Under the pieces are notes generated by a model, which was not told the origin of the DNA, made no database searches, and saw only the letters and a program-made list of their open reading frames with translations. DNA of 62,991 nt from an uncultured Muribaculaceae bacterium (GTDB lineage: Bacteria; Bacteroidota; Bacteroidia; Bacteroidales; Muribaculaceae): positions 1 to 62,991 of the forward strand of contig CAJTZQ010000012.1 of NCBI GenBank assembly GCA_910583795.1, read 5' to 3'. A program made the translations under genes and the position numbers. This document shows positions 6,798-15,472 of the stretch, piece after piece (within the stretch, counting starts at the first letter, position 1; every line of letters starts with the position of its first letter).

Positions 6798-8846
6798 CTA
6801 CTTCGCTTTGTTGTAGTTTTCAATTCCCTGGTTGAGGAAGCTGATATAACCGGGCACGTCTTCTTTATATACGAATGCCGGAGCAAGAGGTTTGGCATTG
6901 TTGTCTACAATCACATGGAAAGGCTGGGCGTTGGCACCGAACTTGGATCTCTGGAGATAGCTCCATTTGTCGCCGTAAGTGCGAAGTGTGCGGACCGTAC
7001 CGTCTTTTTCAGTCACCTTGATTGGTTCTGGAAGAGCTTTCTTTTCATCGACCATAAGAGTGATGAGGACGAAATCGTTATCAATAGAGGCTTTCACTGC
7101 GGGATCAGTCCATACAGCAGCTTCCATCTTGCGGCAGTTTACGCATCCATATCCTGAGAAGTCGATCAGGGCAGGCTTGCCGAGTTGCTGAGCGAGTTTC
7201 ATACCCTCCTCGAAGTCGTCTACCTGAGCATGGACGTCGCCTTCGTAGAGAGAGAAATCTTGAGTAGACAATGGGGGAGAGAATGCGCTGATGCTTTTTA
7301 GCGGCGCACCCCAAAGACCGGGGAGCATGTAGACTGCAAATGCAAACGAGATGCAGGCAAGCATGAAGCGGGTCACGCTAACTTTTTCAACTTCGTCATC
7401 ATGCGGGAATCTGAGTTTGCCGAGAAGATATATTCCGAGAAGAGCGAAAATAACTATCCAAAGGGATACGAAGACTTCACGGTCGAGAATTCTCCATCCG
7501 TAAGCAAGGTCAGCAACGGAGAGGAATTTCAGTGCAAGGGCAAGCTCAAGGAAGCCGAGCACAACTTTCACGGTGTTCATCCAGCCACCGCTCTTTGGCA
7601 TTGATTTGAGCATGGTTGGGAACATTGCAAAGATAGAGAACGGAAGAGCGAGAGCAAGTGCGAAACCAAACATTCCGACTGCGGGTGAGATAAAGTTTGA
7701 AGTGGCGGCGGCTTCAACGAGGAGAGTACCGATAATAGGACCTGTGCATGAGAAAGAAACAAGCACCAGAGTGAAAGCCATAAAGAAAATGCTGAGGTAG
7801 CCTGTTGTGGAGTCTACCTTAGAGTCCATTTTGTTTGTCCATGAAGAGGGAAGAGTAAGTTCAAATCCACCCATGAATGATATGGCAAACACTACCAGGA
7901 GGAGGAAGAAGATAATATTGAAAACAGCGCTTGTGGCAAGTTCATTAAGTGCAGACGCTCCGAAAAGAGCCGTCACAATCAATCCGAGCCCCACATAAAT
8001 CACGATAATCGAAAGACCATAGATTGAAGCTGTCATAACCGATTTTTTCTTGCTCTTATTCTGCTTGAGGAAGAAGCTGACAGTCATAGGGATCATTGGC
8101 CAAACACACGGGGTTACCAAGGCGATTAGACCTCCGATAAATCCGGCAATGAATATATATAGGAGTGAACGTCCTTGCTGAGAAGGGCTGTCGGAAAATA
8201 CCTGAAGCTCTGCCTCAACATTGTCCCACCAAGATTCATTAGTGGATTGTATGTTGCTCAAATTAGCGACAGGAGTCATGAATGGTTCGGAAGCCTGAAG
8301 AGAATCAGTCATTTCTGCGAGTGCAGTTGCACCATCCTTAACTTCCTCTTTGGCAGTTGCAGCTGTTTCCTTTTCTGCGGCAGCTGTTTCAGCTTTCGCA
8401 GTGACGGGAGCTTTACCGCTGAATGAGTGTGAAGCGAATACGGGTATGCAGCCGGAATCGTTGCAGGTCTGTCCTTTAAGTTCAAGATTAACGGAGAATG
8501 TTTTATCAGTAGGTTTCAGTTTCTGAGTAAACACCACTTTGCCGGTGTAGAAATGCTGGTCTACTTCAAAAATTTCGTCAAATTCTTTGGTGTAGGCTTT
8601 GTTAGCAACAGGTTTTCCGTCGAGCTCGCACCCTTTGAGGTCGAAGAAAAACTCGAGAGGAGAAGACCCCCCTTCCGGGTTGTCAATAGAAAAGAGATGG
8701 TACCCCGGTTCTATGTTTGCCGTTGCTTCAATAGCCGGGTTCATGGTGTTGTCGCCAATGAGCTTAAACGACCAGTTGACTCCATCAGCAGCATACGCCA
8801 CTAAGGCACACAGGATTAACCCAAGTGTGAGATAGTACTTTTTCAT
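6798..8846 (-). CDS. dsbD: Thiol:disulfide interchange protein DsbD
   Basis: DsbD moves electrons from cytoplasmic thioredoxin across the inner membrane to periplasmic partners. All three parts are present in 682 residues. After a signal peptide (MKKYYLTLGLILCALVAYA) comes the periplasmic alpha domain with its Cys pair in GQTCNDSGCIP. The eight-helix beta domain begins near residue 228, with the first redox Cys in ALVTPCVWPMIP and the second in FSCTGPI. The C-terminal thioredoxin-like gamma domain has GYGCVNCRKME (CxxC). A 50-residue Ala/Glu-rich linker separates alpha and beta. The alpha-domain fold in Bacteroidetes differs from the E. coli form in sequence but keeps the Cys motif. The gene is monocistronic, with a candidate promoter at 8924-8931 on the minus strand. 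Confidence 0.93.
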   Translation of the reverse strand: MKKYYLTLGLILCALVAYAADGVNWSFKLIGDNTMNPAIEATANIEPGYHLFSIDNPEGGSSPLEFFFDLKGCELDGKPVANKAYTKEFDEIFEVDQHFYTGKVVFTQKLKPTDKTFSVNLELKGQTCNDSGCIPVFASHSFSGKAPVTAKAETAAAEKETAATAKEEVKDGATALAEMTDSLQASEPFMTPVANLSNIQSTNESWWDNVEAELQVFSDSPSQQGRSLLYIFIAGFIGGLIALVTPCVWPMIPMTVSFFLKQNKSKKKSVMTASIYGLSIIVIYVGLGLIVTALFGASALNELATSAVFNIIFFLLLVVFAISFMGGFELTLPSSWTNKMDSKVDSTTGYLSIFFMAFTLVLVSFSCTGPIIGTLLVEAAATSNFISPAVGMFGFALALALPFSIFAMFPTMLKSMPKSGGWMNTVKVVLGFLELALALKFLSVADLAYGWRILDREVFVSLWIVIFALLGIYLLGKLRFPHDDEVEKVSVTRFMLACISFAFAVYMLPGLWGAPLKSISAFSPPLSTQDFSLYEGDVHAQVDDFEEGMKLAQQLGKPALIDFSGYGCVNCRKMEAAVWTDPAVKASIDNDFVLITLMVDEKKALPEPIKVTEKDGTVRTLRTYGDKWSYLQRSKFGANAQPFHVIVDNNAKPLAPAFVYKEDVPGYISFLNQGIENYNKAK

Positions 8847-8923
8847 AAGGTTTTAGTTTGTAATTAAGATTTAAGTTTCACGATGGTTTGTATAGATTAG
8901 TCGTGGGTTAGTTTTATTTTGGG

Positions 8924-8931
8924 CAAAATTA
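8924..8931 (-). promoter_or_regulatory. Candidate -7 box for dsbD
   Basis: TAATTTTG on the minus strand, 78 bases before the start codon. A clear -33 box is not seen. Confidence 0.4.
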
Positions 8932-9054
8932 CAAAAGGTTTCGGAAAAATCCTAATATATTATAGGCGTAATTATTACAAATGCGTAAAATTTTAATATT
9001 TTTTTGACAAAAAGATAAAAATACAATATTCCGATAAAGTTTGTCACAACATAT

Positions 9055-9085
9055 TTTGAGAGATATGATAATTTATTTAACTTTG
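9055..9085 (+). promoter_or_regulatory. Promoter for lplA
   Basis: TTTG (9055-9058), 19 bases, TAACTTTG (9078-9085), a full match to the Bacteroidales consensus. The transcript would carry about 140 bases of leader made largely of heptad arrays. Confidence 0.75.
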
Positions 9086-9098
9086 TTTGGCGGTTAAG

Positions 9099-9210
9099 GT
9101 TTATGGTTTAGAGTTTATGGTTTAGAGTTTATGGTTTAGAGTTTAAGAATAATTTGAAACCGGCGACTATAGACCAACGACCAACGACCAGAGACCAACG
9201 ACCAACATGC
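9099..9210. repeat. Heptad-phased arrays in the lplA leader
   Basis: GTTTATG and GTTTAGA alternate three times (9107-9148) and end in GTTTAAGAATAATTTGAA. ACCAACG/ACCAGAG units follow every 7 bases at 9175-9209. Confidence 0.85.
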
Positions 9211-9234
9211 GATTAACAACGAAAGACCAACAAT

Positions 9235-10254
9235 ATGAGACATATAAAAATACCGGAAAATCATAAGAATGATCCACGTAGACTCCCTTTCTATCTCTCA
9301 ATTGAGGAATGGGTGGCAAAACACATGCCTGCTGGAGATTATTTTTTTTCATGGAGGGTAAACCCGACAGTGATATGCGGGCGTAATCAGGAAATTGATA
9401 AAGAAGTTAATTTAGACTATTGTCGTCAGCATGGCGTGGATGTAGTCAGACGTAAGAGCGGAGGAGGATGTGTGTATGCGGATATGCAAAATTTCATGTT
9501 CTCATTTATCACAGACAGTGATAAAGTGACAGAAGTGTTTGCTCGCTACACATCAATGATAGCGGAACAGTTGCAAAAGTTAGGATTTGACGCAATTGCT
9601 TCAGGACGTAACGATATTTTGATCGGAGAGAAAAAAGTTTCAGGGAATGCTTTTTATCACATGCCCGGACGAAGCATTGCCCACGGAACAATGCTCTATG
9701 ATTTCGATCCTGTTTGTCTGCTGAATGCTATAACCCCATCCAAGGCTAAGCTTGAATCAAAAGGCGTGAAATCAGTTCCCATGAGGGTGACTTGCCTGAA
9801 GAATGAGGGAATAGCGCTGACTCCGGAAGAATTTGAGAAGTTTATGATACAGGGAATCACAGATGACAATCCCTACACCCTAACAGAGGAAGATCTTCAT
9901 GAGATAGAGGAAATAGAAAAGGGATATTATGACCCTTCATACTTGCGTATTGTGTCTCAAAAAGGGAGTGCCTTAAAGGATTCTTCCAAGCTTGTTACAA
10001 GAAGAGAGGTGATAAAAGGTCTTGGTGAATTCTGTATTGAGTATAGCTTAGACAGAAGTGGCAATGAAATACATAACTTCAATATATCAGGAGACTTCTT
10101 TATGAATGCCGACGTGGAAACGCTTTTATGCCGTCCATTTGAAGGGAAGCGTTGCGACAAAGAAAGTCTTTTGCAAGTTTTGGATGAAATTAATCCCGAG
10201 AAAATTATCCCGGGATTGACTTCAGATATTTTATTACGCCTTATATGTGGTTAG
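9235..10254 (+). CDS. lplA: Lipoate-protein ligase
   Basis: LplA activates lipoate with ATP and attaches it to a lysine of the E2 or GcvH lipoyl domains. The 339-residue protein shows the ligase core: RRKSGGGCVYAD (lipoyl-AMP binding loop), GRNDILIGEKKVSGNAFY (with the catalytic Lys in the KKVSGNA motif) and HGTMLYDFD. The C-terminal 100 residues form the smaller accessory domain. ATG start, 339 aa, the expected length. The gene stands alone between long repeat spacers, with its own consensus promoter at 9055-9085. Scavenging of free lipoate is the expected function. Confidence 0.92.
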   Translation: MRHIKIPENHKNDPRRLPFYLSIEEWVAKHMPAGDYFFSWRVNPTVICGRNQEIDKEVNLDYCRQHGVDVVRRKSGGGCVYADMQNFMFSFITDSDKVTEVFARYTSMIAEQLQKLGFDAIASGRNDILIGEKKVSGNAFYHMPGRSIAHGTMLYDFDPVCLLNAITPSKAKLESKGVKSVPMRVTCLKNEGIALTPEEFEKFMIQGITDDNPYTLTEEDLHEIEEIEKGYYDPSYLRIVSQKGSALKDSSKLVTRREVIKGLGEFCIEYSLDRSGNEIHNFNISGDFFMNADVETLLCRPFEGKRCDKESLLQVLDEINPEKIIPGLTSDILLRLICG

Positions 10255-10362
10255 TTTAGGGTTTATGGTTTATGGTTTAGAGTTTAGGGTTTAAGAATAA
10301 TCGGTCATCATACAACTCTCAGCTCACAACCCTCAACCTTCAACTCACAACCCTCAACTATA
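10255..10362. repeat. Heptad-phased arrays between lplA and mlaF
   Basis: The GTTTAGG/GTTTATG/GTTTAGA family ends in GTTTAAGAATAAT. CAACTCT, CAGCTCA, CAACCCT and CAACCTT units follow every 7 bases at 10314-10362. Confidence 0.85.
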
Positions 10363-10363
10363 C

Positions 10364-11146
10364 TCAGACATCTTCTTCGGCTTCGTATTCTCTCTCAAGG
10401 AATTTCTTCACCTCCTGGAAGAGCTTTGAAGCGAATACGAAGTCGTTGAGAGATTGACTTTTGCTTCTGAATATTGTCTTGTCGGTCCCTATCCAATCGC
10501 AATGACCTTTATTGATAAAAACGATTTTCTCTCCGATTCCCAACACGGAGTTCATATCGTGGGTGTTGATAATGGTTGTGATTCCATATTCATGAGTGAT
10601 GTCGCTCAGCAATTCGTCAATAAGGATTGATGTGCGGGGATCAAGACCGGAGTTCGGTTCGTCGCAGAAAAGATATTTCGGGTTTAGAGCTATTGCTCGT
10701 GCAATAGCGACACGTTTCTGCATACCACCCGAAATTTCGGAAGGATATTTGTCGTCTGCATTGGTAAGTCCAACACGCTTTATACAGAAATGTGCCCTTT
10801 CAAGTTGTTCCTCGTGACTCATCGGACTGAACATCTTAAGCGGGAACATTACATTTCCGAGTACGGTTTCGTTGTCGAACAGTGCGGAACCTTGGAAAAG
10901 AACACCGATTTCAGTTCTCAAAGCCCTTTTCTGCTGTTCCGACATCTCACGAAATTTGCGTCCGTCGTATAATATAGCACCTTCTTCGGGAGTTAATAGC
11001 CCGATAAGACATTTCATGAATACAGTCTTTCCCGAGCCGCTTTGTCCGATTATGAGGTTTGTTTTGCCGGTGTCGAAAGTGGCTGATATGTCATAGAGGA
11101 TTCTTTGTCCGTCAAACCATTTCGATATATTTTTAGCTTCAATCAT
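10364..11146 (-). CDS. mlaF: ABC transporter ATPase MlaF (phospholipid transport)
   Basis: The 260-residue protein has Walker A GQSGSGKT, Q-loop FQGSALF, the signature ISGGMQKRVA, Walker B YLFCDEP and the H-loop NTHD. The SGGMQKR form and the LDP motif in GLDPRTS are those of the MlaF/MlaE-type retrograde or anterograde lipid ABC systems. It is preceded on the same strand by the MlaE permease gene with a 145-bp repeat-filled gap, so the two would form the inner-membrane MlaFE core. The MCE protein MlaD is not adjacent on the side visible here. Expected role: moving phospholipids between inner and outer membranes to keep outer-membrane asymmetry. Confidence 0.9.
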   Translation of the reverse strand: MIEAKNISKWFDGQRILYDISATFDTGKTNLIIGQSGSGKTVFMKCLIGLLTPEEGAILYDGRKFREMSEQQKRALRTEIGVLFQGSALFDNETVLGNVMFPLKMFSPMSHEEQLERAHFCIKRVGLTNADDKYPSEISGGMQKRVAIARAIALNPKYLFCDEPNSGLDPRTSILIDELLSDITHEYGITTIINTHDMNSVLGIGEKIVFINKGHCDWIGTDKTIFRSKSQSLNDFVFASKLFQEVKKFLEREYEAEEDV

Positions 11147-11288
11147 TGTTTTTGAGTTGTGAGATGTGGGTTTATGGTTGAGAGTTTAGGGTTTTATGTT
11201 GTTTGTTTTATGTTTTATGTTTAGGTTTTAGGATGACAGTTTATTCTTAAACCCTAAACTATAAACCCTAAACCATAAATTTGCGACT
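11147..11288. repeat. Heptad-phased arrays between mlaE and mlaF
   Basis: GTTGTGA/GATGTGG/GTTTATG/GTTGAGA/GTTTAGG units are followed by GTTTTAT words. TTATTCTTAAACCCT, then AAACTAT/AAACCCT/AAACCAT units, lie at 11242-11279. The arrays lie inside what should be one transcription unit. Confidence 0.85.
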
Positions 11289-11291
11289 CGA

Positions 11292-12038
11292 TTACTGGAG
11301 AAGTACTTTGGTGAGGATCACGTCTGCGAGAAGGATTAAAATTGAGCTGGATACCACAGCATTTGTACTTGCCTGACCCACTTCGAGAGAACCTCCTTTT
11401 ACAAAATAGCCGTAATATGCAGCCACGCTTGAAATAATAAAGGCAAACACCAAAGTCTTGATTATGCCATACCATACATACCATTCATTAAAGAATGACT
11501 GTATGCCGAACACATAGTTCTCAACAGATATCATTGAGGTGAATTCTGAAATGAACCATCCACCGAGGAGACCCATGAACATTGATAGCACACAGAGCAC
11601 GGGCACAAACAAAACGAATCCGACAATTTTGGGCATAACTATGAAATTGGCGGAATTGATGCCCATGATGTCGATAGCGTCTATCTGTTCGGTCACTCTC
11701 ATGGTTCCAATCTCGGAGGCTATATTACTCCCCACTTTTCCGGCGAGAATAAGACTCATGATAGAAGAAGAGAATTCAAGCAGAAGGATTTCTCGTGTGG
11801 CAAGACCGGTGGAGTAAGATGGAATAAGAGGAGAAACAGTGTTGATAACCATCTGTATGGTGATTACGGCACCGATAAAGAGAGATATGATTATGACAAG
11901 AGGTATGGAGTCTACCCCGAGTTTGCTTATTTCCAAGACAAGACGTTGGAAAAACACTTTCCATTTTTCAGGCTTCCTGAACACCTGACCCATAAAGAGG
12001 CAATAGCGTCCGAATGAAGCAATAGAAGAAACAATCAT
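11292..12038 (-). CDS. mlaE: MlaE family lipid ABC permease
   Basis: A 248-residue membrane protein with about five helices and the MlaE/YrbE hallmarks: an amphipathic N-terminal region, GVDSIPLVIIISLFIGAVI, the coupling segment GTMRVTEQIDAIDIMGIN (interaction with MlaF) and a final helix SSILILLADVILTKVLLQ. It would form the permease dimer of the phospholipid ABC transporter with the MlaF ATPase encoded next on the strand. Start ATG 12038. Upstream is a spacer with a MITE-like element and the divergent udk promoter. Confidence 0.92.
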   Translation of the reverse strand: MIVSSIASFGRYCLFMGQVFRKPEKWKVFFQRLVLEISKLGVDSIPLVIIISLFIGAVITIQMVINTVSPLIPSYSTGLATREILLLEFSSSIMSLILAGKVGSNIASEIGTMRVTEQIDAIDIMGINSANFIVMPKIVGFVLFVPVLCVLSMFMGLLGGWFISEFTSMISVENYVFGIQSFFNEWYVWYGIIKTLVFAFIISSVAAYYGYFVKGGSLEVGQASTNAVVSSSILILLADVILTKVLLQ

Positions 12039-12186
12039 AGTTTAAATTTATATTTTCCGGAGAGAAGAAAGAGGAAATGAAAATCCTTTTAGACTGCAAA
12101 ATTAATAAAAATTATCATAAATGAACCCGGATAAGAAAAAGTGAAGAATTATTCAGTCATTCTGATAACTTTATTAACCGGTCATT

Positions 12187-12264
12187 GAAGTCATTTAAAC
12201 TTTTTTGCGGAGATTGAATTTCTTGTGGCATTTTACCATAAAAAGAAAAAGTTTAAATGACTTC
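12187..12264. repeat. MITE-like palindromic element, copy A (78 bp)
   Basis: Perfect 19-bp terminal inverted repeats (left GAAGTCATTTAAACTTTTT) surround a 40-bp centre containing TTTTACCATAAAAAG. It has the same structure as the elements at 48215-48294 and 55862-56065. Confidence 0.75.
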
Positions 12265-12293
12265 TTTATAAACACTCAGTCGCAGGGTGAAAG

Positions 12294-12325
12294 TTTGGTG
12301 TGTTGATGTTTTTTTCGTAATTTTG
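12294..12325 (+). promoter_or_regulatory. Promoter for udk-lptB-CPBP operon
   Basis: TTTG (12294-12297), 20 bases, TAATTTTG (12318-12325). The leader contains heptad arrays and one palindromic dispersed repeat. Confidence 0.7.
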
Positions 12326-12337
12326 TGGGTGAAGAGA

Positions 12338-12480
12338 GGGTTTATGGTTTAGAGTTTATGGTTTAAGTATAATTTGAATCAGACATCCAACCCGATGTAG
12401 GGACGCGATACATCGCGTCCGCAATATGCATCAACAACCAAAGACCAACAACCCAAGACCAAAGACTAAAGAACTAAATC
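12338..12480. repeat. Heptad-phased arrays in the udk leader
   Basis: GTTTATG/GTTTAGA/GTTTATG/GTTTAAG occurs at 12339-12366. CAACAAC, CAAAGAC, CAACAAC, CCAAGAC and CAAAGAC units occur every 7 bases at 12431-12466. Confidence 0.8.
12397..12422 (+). repeat. Dispersed palindromic repeat (REP-like), copy 1
   Basis: GTAGGGACGCGAT-AC-ATCGCGTCCGC: 9-bp arms with a 2-base centre. Other copies are at 14971, 18780 and 21629. Confidence 0.8.
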
Positions 12481-12489
12481 AGATTTATC

Positions 12490-13110
12490 ATGTTGGTGAT
12501 CGGCATAGCCGGAGGGACTGGTTCCGGCAAGACAACAGTTGTCAGAAAAATCATAGAGTCGCTTCCTAAAGACGAAGTGGCTGTGCTTCCGCAGGATTCT
12601 TATTATAAGGATAATGCTCACATCCCTCTTGAGGAGAGACTGAAGATGAACTATGACGAACCTGCGTCAATTGAATGGACTCTCTTGTGTCGACATCTTA
12701 ACGCGCTGAAAAACGGGGAGACCATAGAAATGCCGACGTATGACTTTATCACATGCTCACGTTTGAAAGAGACAGTGACTGTCAGGCCGCGTGAAGTGGT
12801 GGTGGTGGAAGGTATCCTTGTATTGACAGACAAGGAGCTCCGCGACAAGATGGATGTCAAGGTTTTTGTAGATGCCGATGCCGACGAAAGGTTGATCAGA
12901 GTGATTTTAAGAGACTGTGTGGAACGCAACCGCACACCGCAGATGGTGATCGACAGATATAGGGAGATGTTGAAACCGATGCATGAACTGTATATCGAGC
13001 CGTCGAAACGCTATGCCGATCTTATAGTGCCTCAGGGTGGCAACAATAATGTGGCTATCAAGCTGCTCACCGATTATATACGTTCCTTGCTTCCGGCTGA
13101 AGCGAAGTGA
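12490..13110 (+). CDS. udk: Uridine kinase
   Basis: Phosphorylates uridine and cytidine to the monophosphates in pyrimidine salvage. The 206-residue protein has the P-loop GGTGSGKTT, the DSYYKD acidic/aromatic motif, the substrate segment EPASIEW, PTYDF and the lid region RDCVERNRTP, all as in bacterial Udk. Length fits the family. First gene of an operon with lptB (19 bp downstream) and the CPBP protease, with a consensus promoter at 12294-12325. Confidence 0.93.
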   Translation: MLVIGIAGGTGSGKTTVVRKIIESLPKDEVAVLPQDSYYKDNAHIPLEERLKMNYDEPASIEWTLLCRHLNALKNGETIEMPTYDFITCSRLKETVTVRPREVVVVEGILVLTDKELRDKMDVKVFVDADADERLIRVILRDCVERNRTPQMVIDRYREMLKPMHELYIEPSKRYADLIVPQGGNNNVAIKLLTDYIRSLLPAEAK

Positions 13111-13129
13111 CTTCAATAAATTATTGCAG

Positions 13130-14056
13130 ATGAAGATATTTTCATTCAAAAAGAAAGGGAAAGATACTCTAACTCCGGAGGAGGAGAAAGTGGCAAAGGA
13201 GATGGAGACCGCTTCCGAGCCCGACATGCTTGAGAAAGAAATCACGGAAGAGGTGACTGAGAAGGAGGATGGAATGGTTGCCTCGGAAGTGGTAAACATC
13301 GAAGAACCGGAGGCAGGCATCCTTCAGACAGATAATCTTGTCAAGAAATATGGAAAGCGGACGGTGGCAAACCATGTGTCGATAAATGTCCGTCAGGGTG
13401 AGATTGTGGGGCTTTTAGGTCCTAACGGAGCCGGAAAGACCACTACATTCTACATGACCACCGGTCTTATCTCTCCGAATGAAGGAAGAATTTTTCTGAA
13501 TAATGTCGACATTACCGGTTATCCGGTCTATAAACGAGCCCAGCTTGGTATCGGGTATCTTGCGCAGGAGGCGTCAGTGTTCCGTAAACTGAGCGTGGAA
13601 GACAATATCCGTGCCGTGCTTGAGATGACCCCGACAACAGAAGAGTATCAGAAAGAGAAATTGGAAAGTCTGATAGCTGAATTCCGTCTCGGGAAGGTGA
13701 GGAAGAATTTGGGTGACCAGCTGTCGGGCGGTGAACGCCGACGCACGGAGATTGCACGCTGTCTCGCCATCAATCCGAAATTCATAATGCTTGATGAGCC
13801 GTTTGCCGGTGTAGACCCGATTGCGGTAGAGGATATTCAGGAGATTGTCTATAAACTTAAATCTAAAAATATAGGTATCCTTATAACCGACCACAACGCT
13901 CCGGAGACACTGAGTATCACAGACCGCGCCTACCTGCTATTTGAAGGTAAGATCCTGTTTCAGGGTACAAGCGAGCAGCTTGCGGAGAATCCTGTGGTGC
14001 GTGAAAAATATCTTGGTCGAAACTTTGTGTTCAGAAGAAAGAAATTCGATGTCTGA
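13130..14056 (+). CDS. lptB: LPS export ABC transporter ATPase LptB, with N-terminal extension
   Basis: LptB powers LptB2FG, which extracts lipopolysaccharide from the inner membrane. The start is ATG 13130; the longer upstream frame overlaps udk in another frame. Residues 1-65 are an acidic, Glu-rich extension (KKKGKDTLTPEEEKVAKEME) absent from the roughly 240-residue E. coli protein. Thereafter come LVKKYGKRTV, Walker A GPNGAGKTT, LAQEASVF (Q-loop), LSGGERRRTEIAR and IMLDEPFAGVDPIAV. The GERRR signature and DPIAV are typical of LptB. The end overlaps the CPBP gene start by 8 bp, implying translational coupling. The extension's role is unknown. Confidence 0.92.
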   Translation: MKIFSFKKKGKDTLTPEEEKVAKEMETASEPDMLEKEITEEVTEKEDGMVASEVVNIEEPEAGILQTDNLVKKYGKRTVANHVSINVRQGEIVGLLGPNGAGKTTTFYMTTGLISPNEGRIFLNNVDITGYPVYKRAQLGIGYLAQEASVFRKLSVEDNIRAVLEMTPTTEEYQKEKLESLIAEFRLGKVRKNLGDQLSGGERRRTEIARCLAINPKFIMLDEPFAGVDPIAVEDIQEIVYKLKSKNIGILITDHNAPETLSITDRAYLLFEGKILFQGTSEQLAENPVVREKYLGRNFVFRRKKFDV

Positions 14057-14969
14057 TTTTAACAGGAGTATAAGAGAGAATACCGGACTTCGCCTGATGG
14101 TGTTGTTCGTTTCATTTTGTGTGTTGCTAAGCCTGGCAAGTGTCATTTTTCTTTTGCTGTCTAAATGTGAGAGCATAGGGGAGAGGAATGCGTTGCTTAT
14201 GTCGTCGGCTATTCAATGTGTCCTTGCCTTCTGTCTGCCGGCGATGTTTTGCGGGATTTTTGCGTCAAGGAAGCCTGTGGAATGGCTTGGACTTGCAACT
14301 CCACTCCGGTTGAAATCAATTATTGGAGTCCTTATATTATATGTGCTTGTGCTCCCTGCAATGAATCAGCTGATTGCTTGGAATGCGTCAATCCACCTGC
14401 CTGATTGGGCGAGCGGGATAGAGGCGAGTCTCAGGGAGATGGAAGATGCAGCCGGCGACACTACAAATAAGATACTTTCATTTACCGGGATCGGAGGGAT
14501 GCTTGCTACGATCGGTGTAGTGGGATTGCTGACAGGTTTCTCGGAGGAACTGTTTTTCCGGGGTGCCTTGCAGAAAGTTTTCTCTCAATCACGCATGAGT
14601 GAATGGCTTGCCATTTGGGGGGCGGCTTTTATATTTAGTGCCGTTCATTTTCAATTTTTCGGTTTCTTGCCGAGATTGTTGATGGGAGCCATGTTCGGGT
14701 ATTTATATGTATGGTCAAAATCTCTGTGGTTGCCTATATTTGCGCATGCATTGAATAATTCTGTTGTCGTAGCCACGTCGCATACGTTAGGGAATGCTTT
14801 GGAGGGGGAGGCTGTCGTTGAAGGAAGTAAAGGTTTAGGGATAGATTCATTCGGGATAGCTTCTGATGGGGAGATACCTTGGGCTGCTATTGCAAGCGCG
14901 ATAGCCACGGCGATATTCTTGTATCGTTTCAAGGGTTATTTTTTTTGCGGTCGCAGAACAGTTGATTAA
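14049..14969 (+). CDS. CPBP family intramembrane glutamic protease
   Basis: Start ATG 14049 overlaps the lptB stop by 8 bp, so the upstream frame extension is rejected. The 306-residue protein has about eight helices and the three CPBP/Rce1 motifs: SEELFFRG (EExxxR), the helix FIFSAVHFQFF (FxxxH) and FAHALNNS (HxxxN/B). Such proteases (Abi/CAAX-type) cleave membrane or prenylated substrates, and in bacteria the substrates are mostly unknown. Third gene of the udk-lptB unit; the link with LPS export is only positional. Confidence 0.88.
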   Translation: MSDFNRSIRENTGLRLMVLFVSFCVLLSLASVIFLLLSKCESIGERNALLMSSAIQCVLAFCLPAMFCGIFASRKPVEWLGLATPLRLKSIIGVLILYVLVLPAMNQLIAWNASIHLPDWASGIEASLREMEDAAGDTTNKILSFTGIGGMLATIGVVGLLTGFSEELFFRGALQKVFSQSRMSEWLAIWGAAFIFSAVHFQFFGFLPRLLMGAMFGYLYVWSKSLWLPIFAHALNNSVVVATSHTLGNALEGEAVVEGSKGLGIDSFGIASDGEIPWAAIASAIATAIFLYRFKGYFFCGRRTVD

Positions 14970-14970
14970 G

Positions 14971-14996
14971 GTAGGAACGCGATATATCGCGTCCGC
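14971..14996 (+). repeat. Dispersed palindromic repeat, copy 2
   Basis: GTAGGAACGCGATATATCGCGTCCGC, same orientation as copy 1 with two changes. Confidence 0.75.
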
Positions 14997-15107
14997 GGTG
15001 TCCATACAATGCTACCTATAATTTATAACGTATGTTTTAATTTGGGCTGAAAAATGGTATTAGTCAGATGATGATTGTGTTATACTCTAAAATTGTTACA
15101 AAAAATT

Positions 15108-15137
15108 AAGTATCTCTTAGCAAGAGAGACTTAATGC
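15108..15137. repeat. Inverted repeat, left (switch 2)
   Basis: Centre TCTCTT-AGC-AAGAGA, extended on the inner side to CTTAATGC. Confidence 0.85.
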
Positions 15138-15440
15138 TATATAAAAGATTGATTTGCAATAATACATAAGCTTACAGGTTAACCAAAAATTGACTTCTAT
15201 CTGCAAAATGACATTATTTACTATTTTTTACATATGTTTGAAAGCATTTAAATCACGCTCTTCCTTAATTATTATTATCTGCTAAATATCAATCAATTGT
15301 ACTTATCTAAAGAATTGGTAAATATAGTAATCCATGATAAATTTTCAGCTTAAAGGAAAATTTTTACATAATTATAAAATTGATTATCTGATACTTATAT
15401 ATAAAATTAAAATAAATTCAAAATTATTTAATAAATTTTA

Positions 15441-15470
15441 TTGGAATATTGCAAATAATGATTACCTTTG
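15441..15470 (+). promoter_or_regulatory. Promoter inside switch 2, facing the lipoprotein gene
   Basis: TTGG (15441-15444), 18 bases, TACCTTTG (15463-15470), matching TAnnTTTG. Transcription would start inside or next to the right repeat. Confidence 0.75.
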
Positions 15471-15472
15471 CA

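Noticed and set aside
9099..9210. CRISPR array
   Set aside because: Unit length is 7 bases with no spacers and no cas genes; it is a tandem array, not a CRISPR.
10255..10300. Plant or eukaryotic telomere contamination (TTTAGGG-like words)
   Set aside because: The words are degenerate, short, mixed with other 7-base families and flanked by bacterial genes on both sides.
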